42,545 nt of DNA from Polyangiaceae bacterium (GCA_022842465.1 JALHPN010000056.1:1-42545); one strand, 5' to 3'; counted from the first letter of the stretch, positions 31,234-41,722 are shown. Numbers and translations: made by a program. Notes: generated from the letters alone by a model not told the origin.

Positions 31234-33024
31234 TCACGTGCTCCGAGCGCGGCCGGCGAGGAGGACGGCCGTCTCCGGCGCGAGGGCGGTCGCGACGTGG
31301 TCACCCCGGCTCGAGAGGACGAGCCGGCAGCCTTCGCCCGCCAGCGCCGCGAGGTCCGCAGGCGCCCTCCCCACGTTCACGAGCACGAGGCGGACTTCGT
31401 CCCCGGCGCGACGCTCGACGACGACGACATCGCCCTCGGCGCGGGCGCGGAGGCCCCGGCGATCACGATCCCGGAGCACCGGGTCCTCGCGGCGGAGGCG
31501 GAGCATCTCCCGGTAGAGCGCGAGGACGCGCGCGTGCTCGCCTCGGGTGCGCTCCGACCAGTCGAGGCGCGAGCGCTCGAAAGTCGAGACCGCCTGCGGG
31601 TCGGGGATCGTCTCTCGCACGTGCGGATCGGTGAACGCGGCGAAGCGCTTGAACTCCTCCCGACGACCGGCGGAGACGAGCCGCCCGAGCTCCTGGTCGT
31701 GATCGGTGAAGTAGAGGAAGGGCGTGGTGGCCGCCCACTCCTGCCCCATGAAGAGGACGGGCGTCATCGGGAGCGCGAGGAGGAGGACGCTCGCCGCGCA
31801 GTACGCGTCGAGCGTCACCGTGGTCGTGAGCCGCTCGCCGAAGGCCCGATTGCCGATCTGGTCGTGGTTCTGGAGGCAGTAGACGAAGCTCGCGGCGGGG
31901 AGCTCTCCGCCGGGTTGGCCACGCGGGGCGCCGTCGTGGTGCCCGTAGGCGGCCCCTTCGAAGAGCCAGCCCCGCTCGATCGCGCGCGCGATCCCCGCGG
32001 CGCCGGCGTCGTAGGTCGCGTAGTACCCGTCGCGCTCGCCCGTGAGCGTGACGTGGACCTGGTGGTGGAAGTCGTCGGCCCAGATGCCGTCGAGCCCGAA
32101 CGTGGTGACGAGCGACGGCTCGTTCCGATCGTCCTCCGCGACGAGGACGCGCTTCGGCGCGAGCTCCGCCACGCTCGCGGCGAGCTCCGCGAGGACGTGA
32201 GGCGTCGACGGGTCGACGATCGCGTGGGTCGCGTCGAGGCGGAGGCCGTCGAAGCGAAGCTCGTCGAGCCACATGCGGGCGTTCTCGAGGACGAACGCGC
32301 GCATGACGGGGTGGGCATAGTCGGGGGCGTCGCCCCAGGCGTTCTTCACGCCGCGCGCGAAGTAGTCGGGACTGTAGGCGTAGAGGTAGTTCCCGCTCGG
32401 TCCGAAGTGGTTGTAGACGACGTCGAGCAGCACCGAGAGGCCGAGCCCGTGGGCCTCGTCCACGAAGCGTGCGAGCTCGTCCCGCGACCCGTAGGGCGCG
32501 AACGGCGCGAAGTGCGCGACGCCGTCGTAGCCCCAGCCACGCTGACCGGCGGCCGACGACAGCGGCATGAGCTCGATCGTGTTCACTCCGAGCTCGACCA
32601 GATCGGGGAGGCGCGCGGCCGCTGCGGCGTAGGTGCCTTCCGCGGTGAACGCGCCGACGTGCAGCTCGTAGATCACCATCTCGGCCAGCGGGCGGCCGAT
32701 CGGCGGAAAGCGCCACGGGTGGGACGTGCCCTCCACACGGGCGGGACCGTGGACCCCACGCGGGACGAAGCGCGCGTACGGATCCGGGAGCTCCCGATCG
32801 CCGACGAGGAACGTGTAGAGCGCCCCGGCAGGGACCCCCTGGAGCGTGACCTCGAAGAAGCCCGGACCGAGGTCCGGGGCGAGCTGCATCGGGTGCGTGG
32901 CGATCGGACGCCCCGCGTCGTCGAGGAGCCGGACGGCGCACGACGCCGACGTCGTGACGAAGGTGCGAAAGCGTACGCCCCCCTCCACGACCCGAGCGCC
33001 CAGCTCGAGGAGCTTCCTAGTCAT
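31234..33024 (-). CDS. treZ: Malto-oligosyltrehalose trehalohydrolase
   Basis: 596 residues. It cleaves trehalose from the end of maltooligosyl-trehalose made by TreY, in the cytoplasm. An N-terminal carbohydrate-binding-like beta domain (about 1-100) is followed by the GH13 barrel: YELHVGAFTAEGTY, DVVYNHFGPSGNY, nucleophile Asp in DGLRLDATHAI, acid/base Glu in VLVAEDDRNE, LQNHDQIGNRA with the third Asp, and VLFMGQEWAATTPFLYFTDH. All match TreZ rather than branching enzyme. TreY is not in the window. Trehalose fits osmotic or spore protection in this group. Confidence 0.95.
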   Translation of the reverse strand: MTRKLLELGARVVEGGVRFRTFVTTSASCAVRLLDDAGRPIATHPMQLAPDLGPGFFEVTLQGVPAGALYTFLVGDRELPDPYARFVPRGVHGPARVEGTSHPWRFPPIGRPLAEMVIYELHVGAFTAEGTYAAAAARLPDLVELGVNTIELMPLSSAAGQRGWGYDGVAHFAPFAPYGSRDELARFVDEAHGLGLSVLLDVVYNHFGPSGNYLYAYSPDYFARGVKNAWGDAPDYAHPVMRAFVLENARMWLDELRFDGLRLDATHAIVDPSTPHVLAELAASVAELAPKRVLVAEDDRNEPSLVTTFGLDGIWADDFHHQVHVTLTGERDGYYATYDAGAAGIARAIERGWLFEGAAYGHHDGAPRGQPGGELPAASFVYCLQNHDQIGNRAFGERLTTTVTLDAYCAASVLLLALPMTPVLFMGQEWAATTPFLYFTDHDQELGRLVSAGRREEFKRFAAFTDPHVRETIPDPQAVSTFERSRLDWSERTRGEHARVLALYREMLRLRREDPVLRDRDRRGLRARAEGDVVVVERRAGDEVRLVLVNVGRAPADLAALAGEGCRLVLSSRGDHVATALAPETAVLLAGRARST

Positions 33025-33075
33025 CGGCCGCTCGCGGAAGCAGGACGCGTGCCGCTACTGCGCCGGACGAGGGTG

Positions 33076-34527
33076 TCACTTCTTCGCAGCCGCCTCCTTC
33101 TGGGCCCGGAGTCGGGACCGCAGGCGGGAGGCGTACCCCTCCTTGTTCTCCTGCTTGGCGCGGCCGATCGCGAGCGCGTCCGCGGGGACGTCCTTCGTGA
33201 CGGTGGTCCCCGTGCCGACGTACGCGCCGTCGCCGATGGTGACGGGCGCGACGAGCTGCGAGTCGCTCCCGATGAAGGCGCCCTTCCCGATCCGGGTCGT
33301 GTGCTTCGAAAAGCCGTCGTAGTTGCAGAAGATCGTGCCCGCGCCGACGTTGGCGCCCTCGCCGACGATCCCATCGCCGAGGTACGCGAGGTGGTTCGCC
33401 TTCGCGCCCTTCTCCATCGTCGTCTTCTTCGTCTCGACGAAGTTGCCGAGGTGCGCCTCCTCGCCGATGTCGCTCTCGGGCCGCACGTGGGAGAAGGGTC
33501 CGATCTGCGCGCGAGCGCGGACGATCGAGTCACTCAGCACGCTGTAGGGCCGGAGGACGACGCCGTCGCCGACGACGGCGTTCGTGAGGACGCAGCCGAC
33601 GTCGACGGTCGCGCCCTCGCCGACCTTCGTGTGGCCGCGGAGCACGGCGAAGCTCTCGACCACGGCGTCCTTGCCGATCGAGACGCCGTCCTCGATGCGC
33701 GCGCCGTCCCGGACGGTCACGCCCGCGACGCGATGCTTCTGGAGCAGACGCTCGATCATCGCCTTGTCCGCGAGCGCGAGCTGGGCGCGATCGTTCACGC
33801 CGTCCATGACCTCGGGGCGCGAGGGCACACCCACGACGCGACCACCTCGCTTCGTCGCGAACGAGACGATGTCGGTGAGGTAATACTCCCCCTGGGCGTT
33901 GTTCGGCGTGAGCGACGCGAGCGCTTCGCGCAAGAACCCGACGCTGGCCGCGTAGATGCCGGGGTTCCACTCCTTGATGGCGCGCTCGGCGTCGGACTTC
34001 AGGTCTTTCTGCTCGCGGATCTCGAGGATCTGACCGAGCTCGTCGCGGAGGACGCGGCCGTAGCCGAACGGATCGTCCGTCGTGCACGTCGCCATCGCGA
34101 CGGCGGCGACCGGATCGTCGTCGAGCGCCTTCGCGACCGCGGCGACGTCGGCGGCGGTCAGCATCGGGACGTCGCCGTAGAAGACGAGCACGCGCTCGGC
34201 CTCCGCGCGCACCGCGTCGAGCCCCGAACGCGCTGCGTCACCGGTCCCGCGTTGCTCCTTCTGGACGGCCGTCCGGACGCGTCCACGACGGTCCTCCGGG
34301 AGGTCCTCCGCCCTGGCGCCGAAGGCCCCCGCCAGATAGGCTTCGACCTTGTCTCGGCCGTGGCCGACCACGACCACGACCTCCCCGCATCCGGCCTCGA
34401 GGGCCGCGCGGACGGGGTAGTGGACGAGCGGTCGTCCCGCGACGCCGTGAAGCACCTTCGGCAGGGAGCTCTTCATCCGGGTCCCCTGCCCGGCCGCGAG
34501 GATCACCGCAGTCGTCTTCTCGAGCAT
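33076..34527 (-). CDS. glmU: Bifunctional UDP-GlcNAc pyrophosphorylase / glucosamine-1-phosphate acetyltransferase
   Basis: 483 residues. It makes UDP-GlcNAc for peptidoglycan and LPS, the substrate of MurA encoded nearby. The N-terminal nucleotidyltransferase has LAAGQGTRMKSSLPKVLH, EQRGTGDA and YGDVPML. The C-terminal left-handed beta-helix of hexapeptide repeats carries the acetyl-CoA part, with HVRPESDIGEEAHLGNFVETKKTTM, NHLAYLGDG, NYDGFSKHTTRIGKGAFIGS and the final TVTKDVPADALAIGR. Both active sites look complete. ATG at 34527; divergent from the large lipoprotein gene, 29 bases away. Confidence 0.96.
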   Translation of the reverse strand: MLEKTTAVILAAGQGTRMKSSLPKVLHGVAGRPLVHYPVRAALEAGCGEVVVVVGHGRDKVEAYLAGAFGARAEDLPEDRRGRVRTAVQKEQRGTGDAARSGLDAVRAEAERVLVFYGDVPMLTAADVAAVAKALDDDPVAAVAMATCTTDDPFGYGRVLRDELGQILEIREQKDLKSDAERAIKEWNPGIYAASVGFLREALASLTPNNAQGEYYLTDIVSFATKRGGRVVGVPSRPEVMDGVNDRAQLALADKAMIERLLQKHRVAGVTVRDGARIEDGVSIGKDAVVESFAVLRGHTKVGEGATVDVGCVLTNAVVGDGVVLRPYSVLSDSIVRARAQIGPFSHVRPESDIGEEAHLGNFVETKKTTMEKGAKANHLAYLGDGIVGEGANVGAGTIFCNYDGFSKHTTRIGKGAFIGSDSQLVAPVTIGDGAYVGTGTTVTKDVPADALAIGRAKQENKEGYASRLRSRLRAQKEAAAKK

Positions 34528-34556
34528 GACATGTCCCTTGGTGGTGGAGAGTCGGG

Positions 34557-37500
34557 ATGCTTGGTCGCCGTGAGGGGTCCGTGAGGGCCCGGAAGTCTAC
34601 AGGAACGGCGCGCCCGCTGGTGGGCGTCATCGGAATCGCATTCCTCGTCGCCGCCGCCCCGTCGTGCGCGCCCGAGCTCGACACCGAGCGTCAGCTCCCG
34701 AAGCGCGGCAGCGTCGGGCAGGAGATGTACGGCGTCCTCTGCGACCGGCTCGCGGCCCAGGCCCTGCGGGAGGACCTGACCGGCGCGTCTTTCCGCGACG
34801 TTTGCCACGCGAAGGCGGACGGCAGCTTCGACGCCCAGGTCGACGTCGCGAAGCTCCCGTCCCTCGATCCGTCCGGCGTCGACGTGAACGGCAAGCCCGT
34901 GAGCCTCGAGGTCCAGCGCGAGTCCCGGGAACGCTCGATCGGTCGGATCGAGGCCCTCGCGCGCCGGCGTGTCGAGCTCGTCCGCGCCTTCGACGCGATC
35001 TTCCCCGAGGGTCAGCGCGTCGGCGTGAAGAACCTCGACGCGGAGGACGCCACGAAGACCTGCGATCCGCGGCCAGGAACGGGGAACGCGAAGCTCACCG
35101 ACGCGCTCGCCGACATGCTCGGCCGGATGACCGACCTCTACCACGACGGGACGCTGCCGCAGTCGACCCAGTCGCTCGGTCGCGTCGTGGACGCGTTCAA
35201 GAACGACGCCGACGCGCAGGCCGCCTACGCGCGCATCGCCTCGCGCGAAGGCTATCGCCCCGTGGAGACGGCGCTCGGCGTCGCGCGCCCCGCCGTCGCG
35301 TACCCGAACCTGCGGGACCTCGCCAACGCGAGCCTCTCGCTCCTGTCGGCGGACTCGCTCCCGTACCAGCTCGACGCGAAGGTGGACGGGAGCGGGCGGC
35401 GCATTCCCGTGCCCGGCACCGGGAATGCCGCGCTGAACGCGATGCTCGCCGCCGCCCACGAGGAGCTGCTCGACGCGAAGAAGGATCCGCCCTCGCCTGC
35501 CCTCGTCGTCACGCCGGACCCGACGACGGGGCGCGTCGTCCTGTCGCGGCCGCGGAACAACCTCGAGGCCTTGGAGACGCTCCTCTTCACGACCGACCCT
35601 GCGTTCTCCGTCGGTACTCCGCACTGGATCGTCAAGCGGGACAAGCGCGGGTACGCGGCGATCTCGGGGGGGCTCGTGCCGACGCCCTTCGTCGACGCAG
35701 ACAAGGACGGCCTGCCCGACGTGGACGACCGCGGTCGCTTCGTGACGTCGAACGGCTCGCTCGCCCCCTCTCCGTTCGCCTATCCGAACGGGCCGGACGC
35801 GCCGCGCGACGAGGCTGGCCGCGCCCTCGCCGGCTCCCGCCTCCTCTACGAGTACATCGACACGAGCAGCACGTTCGCGGCGCAGATCGCGAAGGACCTT
35901 CGCCCGCTCGCCGACCCCGATCCGCAGCGGGAGGCGCTCATGGGCGTCCTCGGCGGCGCGTACGTCGCGATGGGCCCCAAGGCGCCGTCGTCGAAGTCCT
36001 ACGCGTCCACGACGCTCCAGTACGAGGGCTTCCAGGTCGACGGCTCGCCGATGCTCGACCTCGTCTACGCATTCACGACGCTGCTCGGCGACCGCAACAT
36101 GGACGCGACGCTCGCGCTGACGAAGGACCTCGTCCTCCAGCACCCGAAGCCGCTCGCGCGGCTGGTCGGCGCCGGCCTCGCCGCGCAGGACCTCGCGAAG
36201 AAGCACGACGAGGCGAAGATCCCGAAGACGTCGCCCTTCTGGGACGAGGCGCTCGACACGATGGTGAAGGTCGCGAAGGAGCCGGGGCTCCTCGAGGACC
36301 TCCTCCGCGCCTTCGCCGCCCCCGAGAGCGCCGCGCTGGGAAGCACGTTCTCGAAGTACGCGAGGCTCAAGGACGAGATCCGCTACGACTTCGACGATCT
36401 GAACGGCGCGCCCTTCAACGTGACGGCCAACGCGAAGGGCGAGATGAAGACGCCCGTCGACCGCTCCCAGCCGCAGATCGGGAAGAACCGGAGCGCGCTC
36501 TACCGGTTCCTCGGCGCGATCAGCGACACCGTCGGCGTCACGTCGTGCAATCGCGAGGGCGCCATCGTCCACGCGCGCGGCGTCCCGGTCGTCGGCACCG
36601 CCGACATCTGCAAGGGCGGCCTCCCGGGCTCTCTCTACGGCGGGTGCGGCCTCGGCGCGCGCCCCTTCAAGGAGTGCGAGCTCTACAAGATCGAGAACCT
36701 CGGCGCCTTCTACCTCGACGCGATGGCGGGTGTGCCCACCCGGGGCACGCTCTACATCCGCGACGACTTCGTCCGAGAAGGGATCGGCGGCTTCGGCGCC
36801 GCGAACCCGGAGACGATGGAAGAGACGAGCGGCATCAATGGCTTCTGGGGCACGACCGGGCTGAGGCCTCGTCCCGAGTGGCTGAACCGCCTCGTCTTCT
36901 TCGACTTCCAGGCCGACACGAAGAACGAGACGACGAAGAAGTTCCTCCTCGACATGAACGGCGAGAACATCGGGTCCTCGCTCTGCCCCGAACGAGTCAT
37001 CGAGGATCCGTCCCCCGGCGCGGTCGATGCATCGCCCGACGGCAAGGTCCGTGGCCTCCGGAACTGTCCGGACGGTCTCTGGCTGAACCAGCGCCACCGC
37101 ACGACGATCTTCACGTGGGAGAACTTCGGCTTCTACCAGGCGATGCGTCCGGTCGCGGCCGCCTTCGCGACGCGCAAGCGCGAGGACCTCTTCCTCGAGC
37201 TCTCGTCGATCCTCTACAAGCACTGGCCGGGCGAGGAGTCGACGCCGGCGGAGTGCGTGACCATCGGCAACAAGCCGTGCCCGAAGACGGGGCTCCTCAC
37301 GTACGAGGAGACCGTGGCGGACGTGCTCGCGACGGACATCTTCGGCGGCCTCACGGAGGTCGCGAAGGTCCTCGACACGATGGCGATCCGGCAGTGCGAG
37401 GAGTCCGATGCGAAGGGCACCTGCACCCGCACGAAGACCGTCTCGGGCATCGACGTGGCCGCCGCGGCCGCCCGCGCCGCGCTCGACCCCGACTACGCGA

Positions 37501-38510
37501 AGACGCAGATGAAGCTCGTCGACCGCCGAGGGGTGGTGACCGCGAAGCGGAACGACGGCTCGACGAATCCGCAGGTCACGCCCGTCTACCTCGTCACGAG
37601 CGCGCTCGCGGCGATCGACGACGCGTTCGAGCAGTACGAGCAGGCGTCCGGGGACAAGGAGCGGCGCGTTTCCTGGCGCCGCGCGCGCTCGGCGATGATC
37701 GACCAGTTCTTCGGCGTCGAGGGCTCCCGCTCCGCGGCGACGTTCAAGAACCCGACGGTCACGAAGATGGGGCCCGTCCTCGTCGACGTGCTCCGCTCCC
37801 AGCTCCTCGCCCACTGCCCGAGGTCGTTCAACGCGCCGTTCGAGCGCTGCGCCTGGGCGCGGGACGAGCTTCCGAAGAAGGCCGCGGAGTCGCTCGCGGG
37901 GCCGCTCGCGTCGGCGGGGCTCGAGATGATGGACGCCGTCCGGAAGGATCCGGAGGGGCGCCAGCAGATGGCGAAGCTCGTGCAGTACCTCACGGACGCC
38001 GGGTCCGCGAACGACGCGCTCCCGAGCATGCTCGCCTCGATGAACGACGTCGTGCAGATGCTGCGGGACGAGGACAACCTCGTGCCGTTCTACAAGGTGC
38101 TCGCCGCGGCGATGGATGCGTCGAAGAAGGACGCGCAGGGCCGCGTCGTGGAGAAGAGCCTCGTCGACGCGCAGATGGCGCTCCTGGCGCGCGTCAGCGG
38201 GCGGGCCTTCGACGCGGACGGCCGCGAGCTGTGCAGCCGCGAGGTGGACCCGAACCAGATCCTCTCCAAGGTCCTCGCCAACGCAGTCACGCCGATCAAG
38301 GACGGAGACTTCAACGGGCAGACGCCCCTCGAGGTCATCCTGGACGTCATCGCCGACGTGAACCGGCTCGATCCGACGAAGCCGTACGAGGGCACGCTCG
38401 CGCGTGAGGACTACGGCAACGTCAGCGAGCAAGTCCTCGACTTCCTGATCAACAAGGAGCGAGGGCTCGAGCAGTTCTACGAGGTGGTGCGCCAGGGGAC
38501 GTCGTTCTGA
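34557..38510 (+). CDS. Very large envelope lipoprotein, function unknown
   Basis: 1317 residues. A long basic n-region precedes a hydrophobic stretch ending VAAAPSC, a lipoprotein signal; a GTG 18 bases downstream is another possible start. The mature part has no membrane segment and no recognised domain. It is rich in Asp, Lys and Ala helices, with an EF-hand-like/thrombospondin-3-type DADKDGLPDVDDRGRF segment near residue 380 and scattered Cys pairs. Proteins of this kind appear as unnamed large lipoproteins in myxobacteria. The close start to glmU suggests a shared divergent promoter. It is followed by a FadL-type porin. Confidence 0.85.
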   Translation: MLGRREGSVRARKSTGTARPLVGVIGIAFLVAAAPSCAPELDTERQLPKRGSVGQEMYGVLCDRLAAQALREDLTGASFRDVCHAKADGSFDAQVDVAKLPSLDPSGVDVNGKPVSLEVQRESRERSIGRIEALARRRVELVRAFDAIFPEGQRVGVKNLDAEDATKTCDPRPGTGNAKLTDALADMLGRMTDLYHDGTLPQSTQSLGRVVDAFKNDADAQAAYARIASREGYRPVETALGVARPAVAYPNLRDLANASLSLLSADSLPYQLDAKVDGSGRRIPVPGTGNAALNAMLAAAHEELLDAKKDPPSPALVVTPDPTTGRVVLSRPRNNLEALETLLFTTDPAFSVGTPHWIVKRDKRGYAAISGGLVPTPFVDADKDGLPDVDDRGRFVTSNGSLAPSPFAYPNGPDAPRDEAGRALAGSRLLYEYIDTSSTFAAQIAKDLRPLADPDPQREALMGVLGGAYVAMGPKAPSSKSYASTTLQYEGFQVDGSPMLDLVYAFTTLLGDRNMDATLALTKDLVLQHPKPLARLVGAGLAAQDLAKKHDEAKIPKTSPFWDEALDTMVKVAKEPGLLEDLLRAFAAPESAALGSTFSKYARLKDEIRYDFDDLNGAPFNVTANAKGEMKTPVDRSQPQIGKNRSALYRFLGAISDTVGVTSCNREGAIVHARGVPVVGTADICKGGLPGSLYGGCGLGARPFKECELYKIENLGAFYLDAMAGVPTRGTLYIRDDFVREGIGGFGAANPETMEETSGINGFWGTTGLRPRPEWLNRLVFFDFQADTKNETTKKFLLDMNGENIGSSLCPERVIEDPSPGAVDASPDGKVRGLRNCPDGLWLNQRHRTTIFTWENFGFYQAMRPVAAAFATRKREDLFLELSSILYKHWPGEESTPAECVTIGNKPCPKTGLLTYEETVADVLATDIFGGLTEVAKVLDTMAIRQCEESDAKGTCTRTKTVSGIDVAAAAARAALDPDYAKTQMKLVDRRGVVTAKRNDGSTNPQVTPVYLVTSALAAIDDAFEQYEQASGDKERRVSWRRARSAMIDQFFGVEGSRSAATFKNPTVTKMGPVLVDVLRSQLLAHCPRSFNAPFERCAWARDELPKKAAESLAGPLASAGLEMMDAVRKDPEGRQQMAKLVQYLTDAGSANDALPSMLASMNDVVQMLRDEDNLVPFYKVLAAAMDASKKDAQGRVVEKSLVDAQMALLARVSGRAFDADGRELCSREVDPNQILSKVLANAVTPIKDGDFNGQTPLEVILDVIADVNRLDPTKPYEGTLAREDYGNVSEQVLDFLINKERGLEQFYEVVRQGTSF

Positions 38511-38577
38511 GCGGCAGCGCGTTTCGTTCGCCACGTTTGCCGCGGCGAAGTCGTTCTGGTGTAGGCTCGCGCCCTTC

Positions 38578-40038
38578 ATGAGCGGCCGGGCCGAGAGGAC
38601 GTGGAGCGTGCGCGCCTTCGGGGCGACCGCTGCCCTCGCCGTGCTGACGGGCGCGGCGCGGGACGCCGCCGCCGGCGGGCTCTTCACCGCCGACCGCGGC
38701 GTCCGCCCGCTCGGCCGCGGAGGCGCCTTCGTGGCCGGCGCCGACGACCTCGGAGCGATCTGGTACAACCCCGCCGGCCTCGCCGAGGCGGGCACGGGCA
38801 TCCTCGTCGACTTCTCCTGGCTGAACTTCTCGTCCGAGTTCACGCGCAAGACGCAGGTGGTCGACAACGCGGGCGTCGCGCGCGTCTACACGTCCCCGCA
38901 GGTGAGCGGCTCGACGCCGTTCCTCCCCATCCCGACGATCGCGGGGTCCTACAACTTCGGCAAGGACAAGGAGTTCACGGCCGCCTTCGGCATCTTCGCG
39001 CCCTACACCGCGATCGCGAGCTACCCGCTCACGGTCGACGGACAGCCGTCCCCCTCGCGCTATTCGCTCGTCAGCCTCGACGGCTCCGCGCTCGTGGTCG
39101 CCGGCGGGTACTTCGCGTGGAAGCCGTTCGAGCAGCTCCGCATCGGCGGCGGGATCCAGACGATGGTGGGGAAGTTCGCCTCGCGCGTCGTCTTCAGCGC
39201 GAGCCCGGCCGACCGCCTGATCTCGGCGCCCGAGGATCCACAGTACGACACGTTGAGCCAGCTCGACGTCGGGCCGATCTTCGCGCCATCGGGGAACCTC
39301 GGCGTCATCGCCGTCCCGCATCCGAACGTGCGGCTCGGTCTCTCCGCGCAAGCGCCGTTCTGGGTGAACGCTCCGGCGACGATCGACGTGCGTCTCCCGA
39401 CGGCGGCGCCCTTCGACCGCGCCTACCAGGACGGGAAGGACGCGAACGTGAAGTTCCGGCTCCCGCCCATCCTCCGCGCAGGCGTCGAGTACCGGACGGA
39501 CACGGGCCCCGAGTCGAAGATCCGGCTCGAGGTCGCCTACGTGCGCGAGTTCTGGAGCCTGCACGACACGATCGACATCAAGTCGGAGAACATCCGGCTC
39601 TACGACATCTCGGGCTTCCCGAGCCCCTTCGGCGTCGCGCCGATCTCGCTCCCCAGGAACTTCCAGGACTCGAGCTCGTTCCGCGTCGGCGGCGAGTACT
39701 CGCTGAAGAACCTGATCAAGGACTACTGGGTCGACCTCCGCGCGGGAGCCTCGTACGAGACGAGCGCGATCCCGAAGGAGTGGGTGAGCCCCCTTACCTA
39801 CGACGCGAACAAGGTGGTCGGGAGCGTCGGCGGCAGCGTCCACGTCGGGAGCCACTGGCGCATGGATGGGATGGCGGGTCTCGTCCTCCTCGAGGGCACC
39901 GACGTCGCGCCCGGCGAGGCGAAGGTCCCCCGCGTGAACCCCGTGAAGGGGAACCCGACGGCGACGGAGTCGATCAACGGCGGCACCTACGCCGCGCGTG
40001 CGATCGTGCTCGGCGTGGGCGCGCGCTACCTGTTCTGA
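38578..40038 (+). CDS. FadL/OmpP1/TodX-type outer-membrane transport protein
   Basis: 486 residues with a signal peptide ending near AARDAAAGG. The mature start GLFTADRGVRPLGRGGAFVAGADDLGAIWYNPAGLA is the FadL-family hatch signature (NPA motif). Later strands (FGIFAPYTAIASYPL, GLSAQAPFWVNAPATIDVRLP, RLEVAYVREFWSLHDTIDI) and the terminal ILGVGARYLF-type strand make a 14-strand barrel. It is expected to let hydrophobic molecules such as fatty acids cross the outer membrane by lateral diffusion. It stands between two other envelope-protein genes. Confidence 0.92.
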   Translation: MSGRAERTWSVRAFGATAALAVLTGAARDAAAGGLFTADRGVRPLGRGGAFVAGADDLGAIWYNPAGLAEAGTGILVDFSWLNFSSEFTRKTQVVDNAGVARVYTSPQVSGSTPFLPIPTIAGSYNFGKDKEFTAAFGIFAPYTAIASYPLTVDGQPSPSRYSLVSLDGSALVVAGGYFAWKPFEQLRIGGGIQTMVGKFASRVVFSASPADRLISAPEDPQYDTLSQLDVGPIFAPSGNLGVIAVPHPNVRLGLSAQAPFWVNAPATIDVRLPTAAPFDRAYQDGKDANVKFRLPPILRAGVEYRTDTGPESKIRLEVAYVREFWSLHDTIDIKSENIRLYDISGFPSPFGVAPISLPRNFQDSSSFRVGGEYSLKNLIKDYWVDLRAGASYETSAIPKEWVSPLTYDANKVVGSVGGSVHVGSHWRMDGMAGLVLLEGTDVAPGEAKVPRVNPVKGNPTATESINGGTYAARAIVLGVGARYLF

Positions 40039-40174
40039 GCGCCCCGTCTCCCTGACATCGCTGTCGCTCCCGAGCGAAAGATGTCGTGCAGACCAGCGTT
40101 CGAATCGGCAGGATCCTCGCGGGAATCCGCGCGGCACGACGGTTGCTCGAGGTCTCTCCGTCGAAGGAGGGATC

Positions 40175-41668
40175 ATGAAGATCGGTCTGAAACGCGCCCT
40201 TGGAATCGCCACGGCGCTCCTCGTCGCGACCGCGATGCACGAGCGGTCCGCCGAGGCGTGTGGCGCCTGTTACGCGAGCCTGAGCGAGTCGACGGTCGTG
40301 AACGACCACAAGATGGCGCTCTCGATCTCGCCGAACCAGACGATCCTCTGGGATCAGATTTCGTACTCCGGGAGCCCGAAGGAGTTCGCCTACGTCGTCC
40401 CGGTGAGGCCCGGCGCGCGCGTGGAGGCATCGAGAGAGAGCTGGCTCTCCGCGCTCGACGCGTCGACGCGCCCGATCCTCATGGCGCCCCCGAGCCTCTC
40501 ACAAGGCGGATACTACGGCGGCGACGACGACCCCGGCTGCGGGTGCGGGCTCATGTCGGCGTCGGCGGACTCGCTGTCGTCGGCCGGAGACGGACGCGGG
40601 GCAGACGCGGGCGTCCAGGTCGTCGCGCGCGAGGTCGTCGGACCGTACGAGGCCGTGACCTTGCGGAGCGACGACGCCGACGCGCTGCAGAACTGGCTCA
40701 CGCAGAACCGCTTCAACATCCCCGATGCGTCGAAGCCGATCATCGCCGAGTTCGTCGCCGGGAAGTTCGACTTCATCGCGCTCCGCCTGCGTCCGGGCCA
40801 GGGCGTCCGCGAGATCCAGCCGATCCGCATCGTGTCGCCGGGCGCAGATCTCTCGCTCCCCCTCCGCATGATGCAGATCGGCGCGGCGTCTTCGCTCGGG
40901 ATCACGCTGTGGGTGATCGCCGAGGGCCGCTACCGACCGAAGAACTTCCCCGAAGGCGTCATCGACTTCGAGAAGCTGATCTGGGACACGAGCCAGAGCC
41001 GCACGAACTACCAGGAGCTCTCGAAGGCGGCGATGGAGAGCAACGACGGTCGAAGCTTCCTCACGGAGTACGCCGACCGTCTCGACTCCACCGCGTCGCA
41101 GGCCGCGGGCGCAGGGATGACGGGAAACCCTGCCCTCGAGGATGCGTACCGCAGCGCGTGCTACGCCGAGCTCGCGTCAGGCCCCGCAAGGAGCGACGGC
41201 GGACCGCCCGAGCCCGAGGATGGAGACGACGCGGACGCGGGCGACGACGGCGGCGGCGTGCCGATCGACGTCGACGCAGGGATGGACGCAGGCCCCGGAG
41301 ACGCGGATGCCGGTCGGACGCCGGACGCGGACGGCGGCGCCGGCGAGACGTCGGGCATCACGCGACCGACGAAGGACTGCGACGACCTCGAGGTCGCGCT
41401 CGGCGGGATGGTCCGCAGGGACGCGGTGTGGATCGCTCGCTTCCGAGCGAATCTCCCGTACGAGGCCCTCGCCGAGACGCTCCTGCTCGAGCCGCACCCC
41501 GACCAGCTGGCGATCACGAACATCCATACGGCGAAGGACGTCGGGACCATCTCGGCGGCGCGCATCGCCGCCTCGCGGACGAATCGCCTCCAGGGGACTT
41601 GGGCGACGATCGCCGTGACCGCGTTCGCCGTCTCGCGTCTCGTGAAGCGGCGGAAGAAGAACGCGTAG
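40175..41668 (+). CDS. DUF2330 secreted protein
   Basis: 497 residues; the ATG at 40175 has AAGGAGG ahead. A signal peptide ends near ERSAEACGACYA. The DUF2330 pattern follows: V.NDHKMALSISPNQTILWDQISYSG.P.EFAYVVPV, then WL..NRFNIPDASKPIIAEFVAGKFDFIALRLRPG. An insert of about 70 residues made of Asp, Ala and Gly (DGDDADAGDDGGG and similar) interrupts the second half. The C-terminus has a hydrophobic segment and RLVKRRKKNA, so it may be membrane-anchored. The function of DUF2330 is unknown; it is frequent in myxobacteria. Confidence 0.9.
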   Translation: MKIGLKRALGIATALLVATAMHERSAEACGACYASLSESTVVNDHKMALSISPNQTILWDQISYSGSPKEFAYVVPVRPGARVEASRESWLSALDASTRPILMAPPSLSQGGYYGGDDDPGCGCGLMSASADSLSSAGDGRGADAGVQVVAREVVGPYEAVTLRSDDADALQNWLTQNRFNIPDASKPIIAEFVAGKFDFIALRLRPGQGVREIQPIRIVSPGADLSLPLRMMQIGAASSLGITLWVIAEGRYRPKNFPEGVIDFEKLIWDTSQSRTNYQELSKAAMESNDGRSFLTEYADRLDSTASQAAGAGMTGNPALEDAYRSACYAELASGPARSDGGPPEPEDGDDADAGDDGGGVPIDVDAGMDAGPGDADAGRTPDADGGAGETSGITRPTKDCDDLEVALGGMVRRDAVWIARFRANLPYEALAETLLLEPHPDQLAITNIHTAKDVGTISAARIAASRTNRLQGTWATIAVTAFAVSRLVKRRKKNA

Positions 41669-41722
41669 GGACGTCCCGCCGAAGCCGAGGGTCAGCGGCA
41701 CGGGGGTTGCTACTCCGCGGGC

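Noticed and set aside
29905..34584. A 1559-codon plus-strand frame opposite murA, treZ and glmU
   Set aside because: It lies wholly antisense to three certain genes and has shadow-frame composition.
34503..38867. A 1454-codon minus-strand frame opposite the large lipoprotein
   Set aside because: The plus strand has a lipoprotein signal and normal composition; the minus frame is Arg/Glu/Val-rich shadow sequence.
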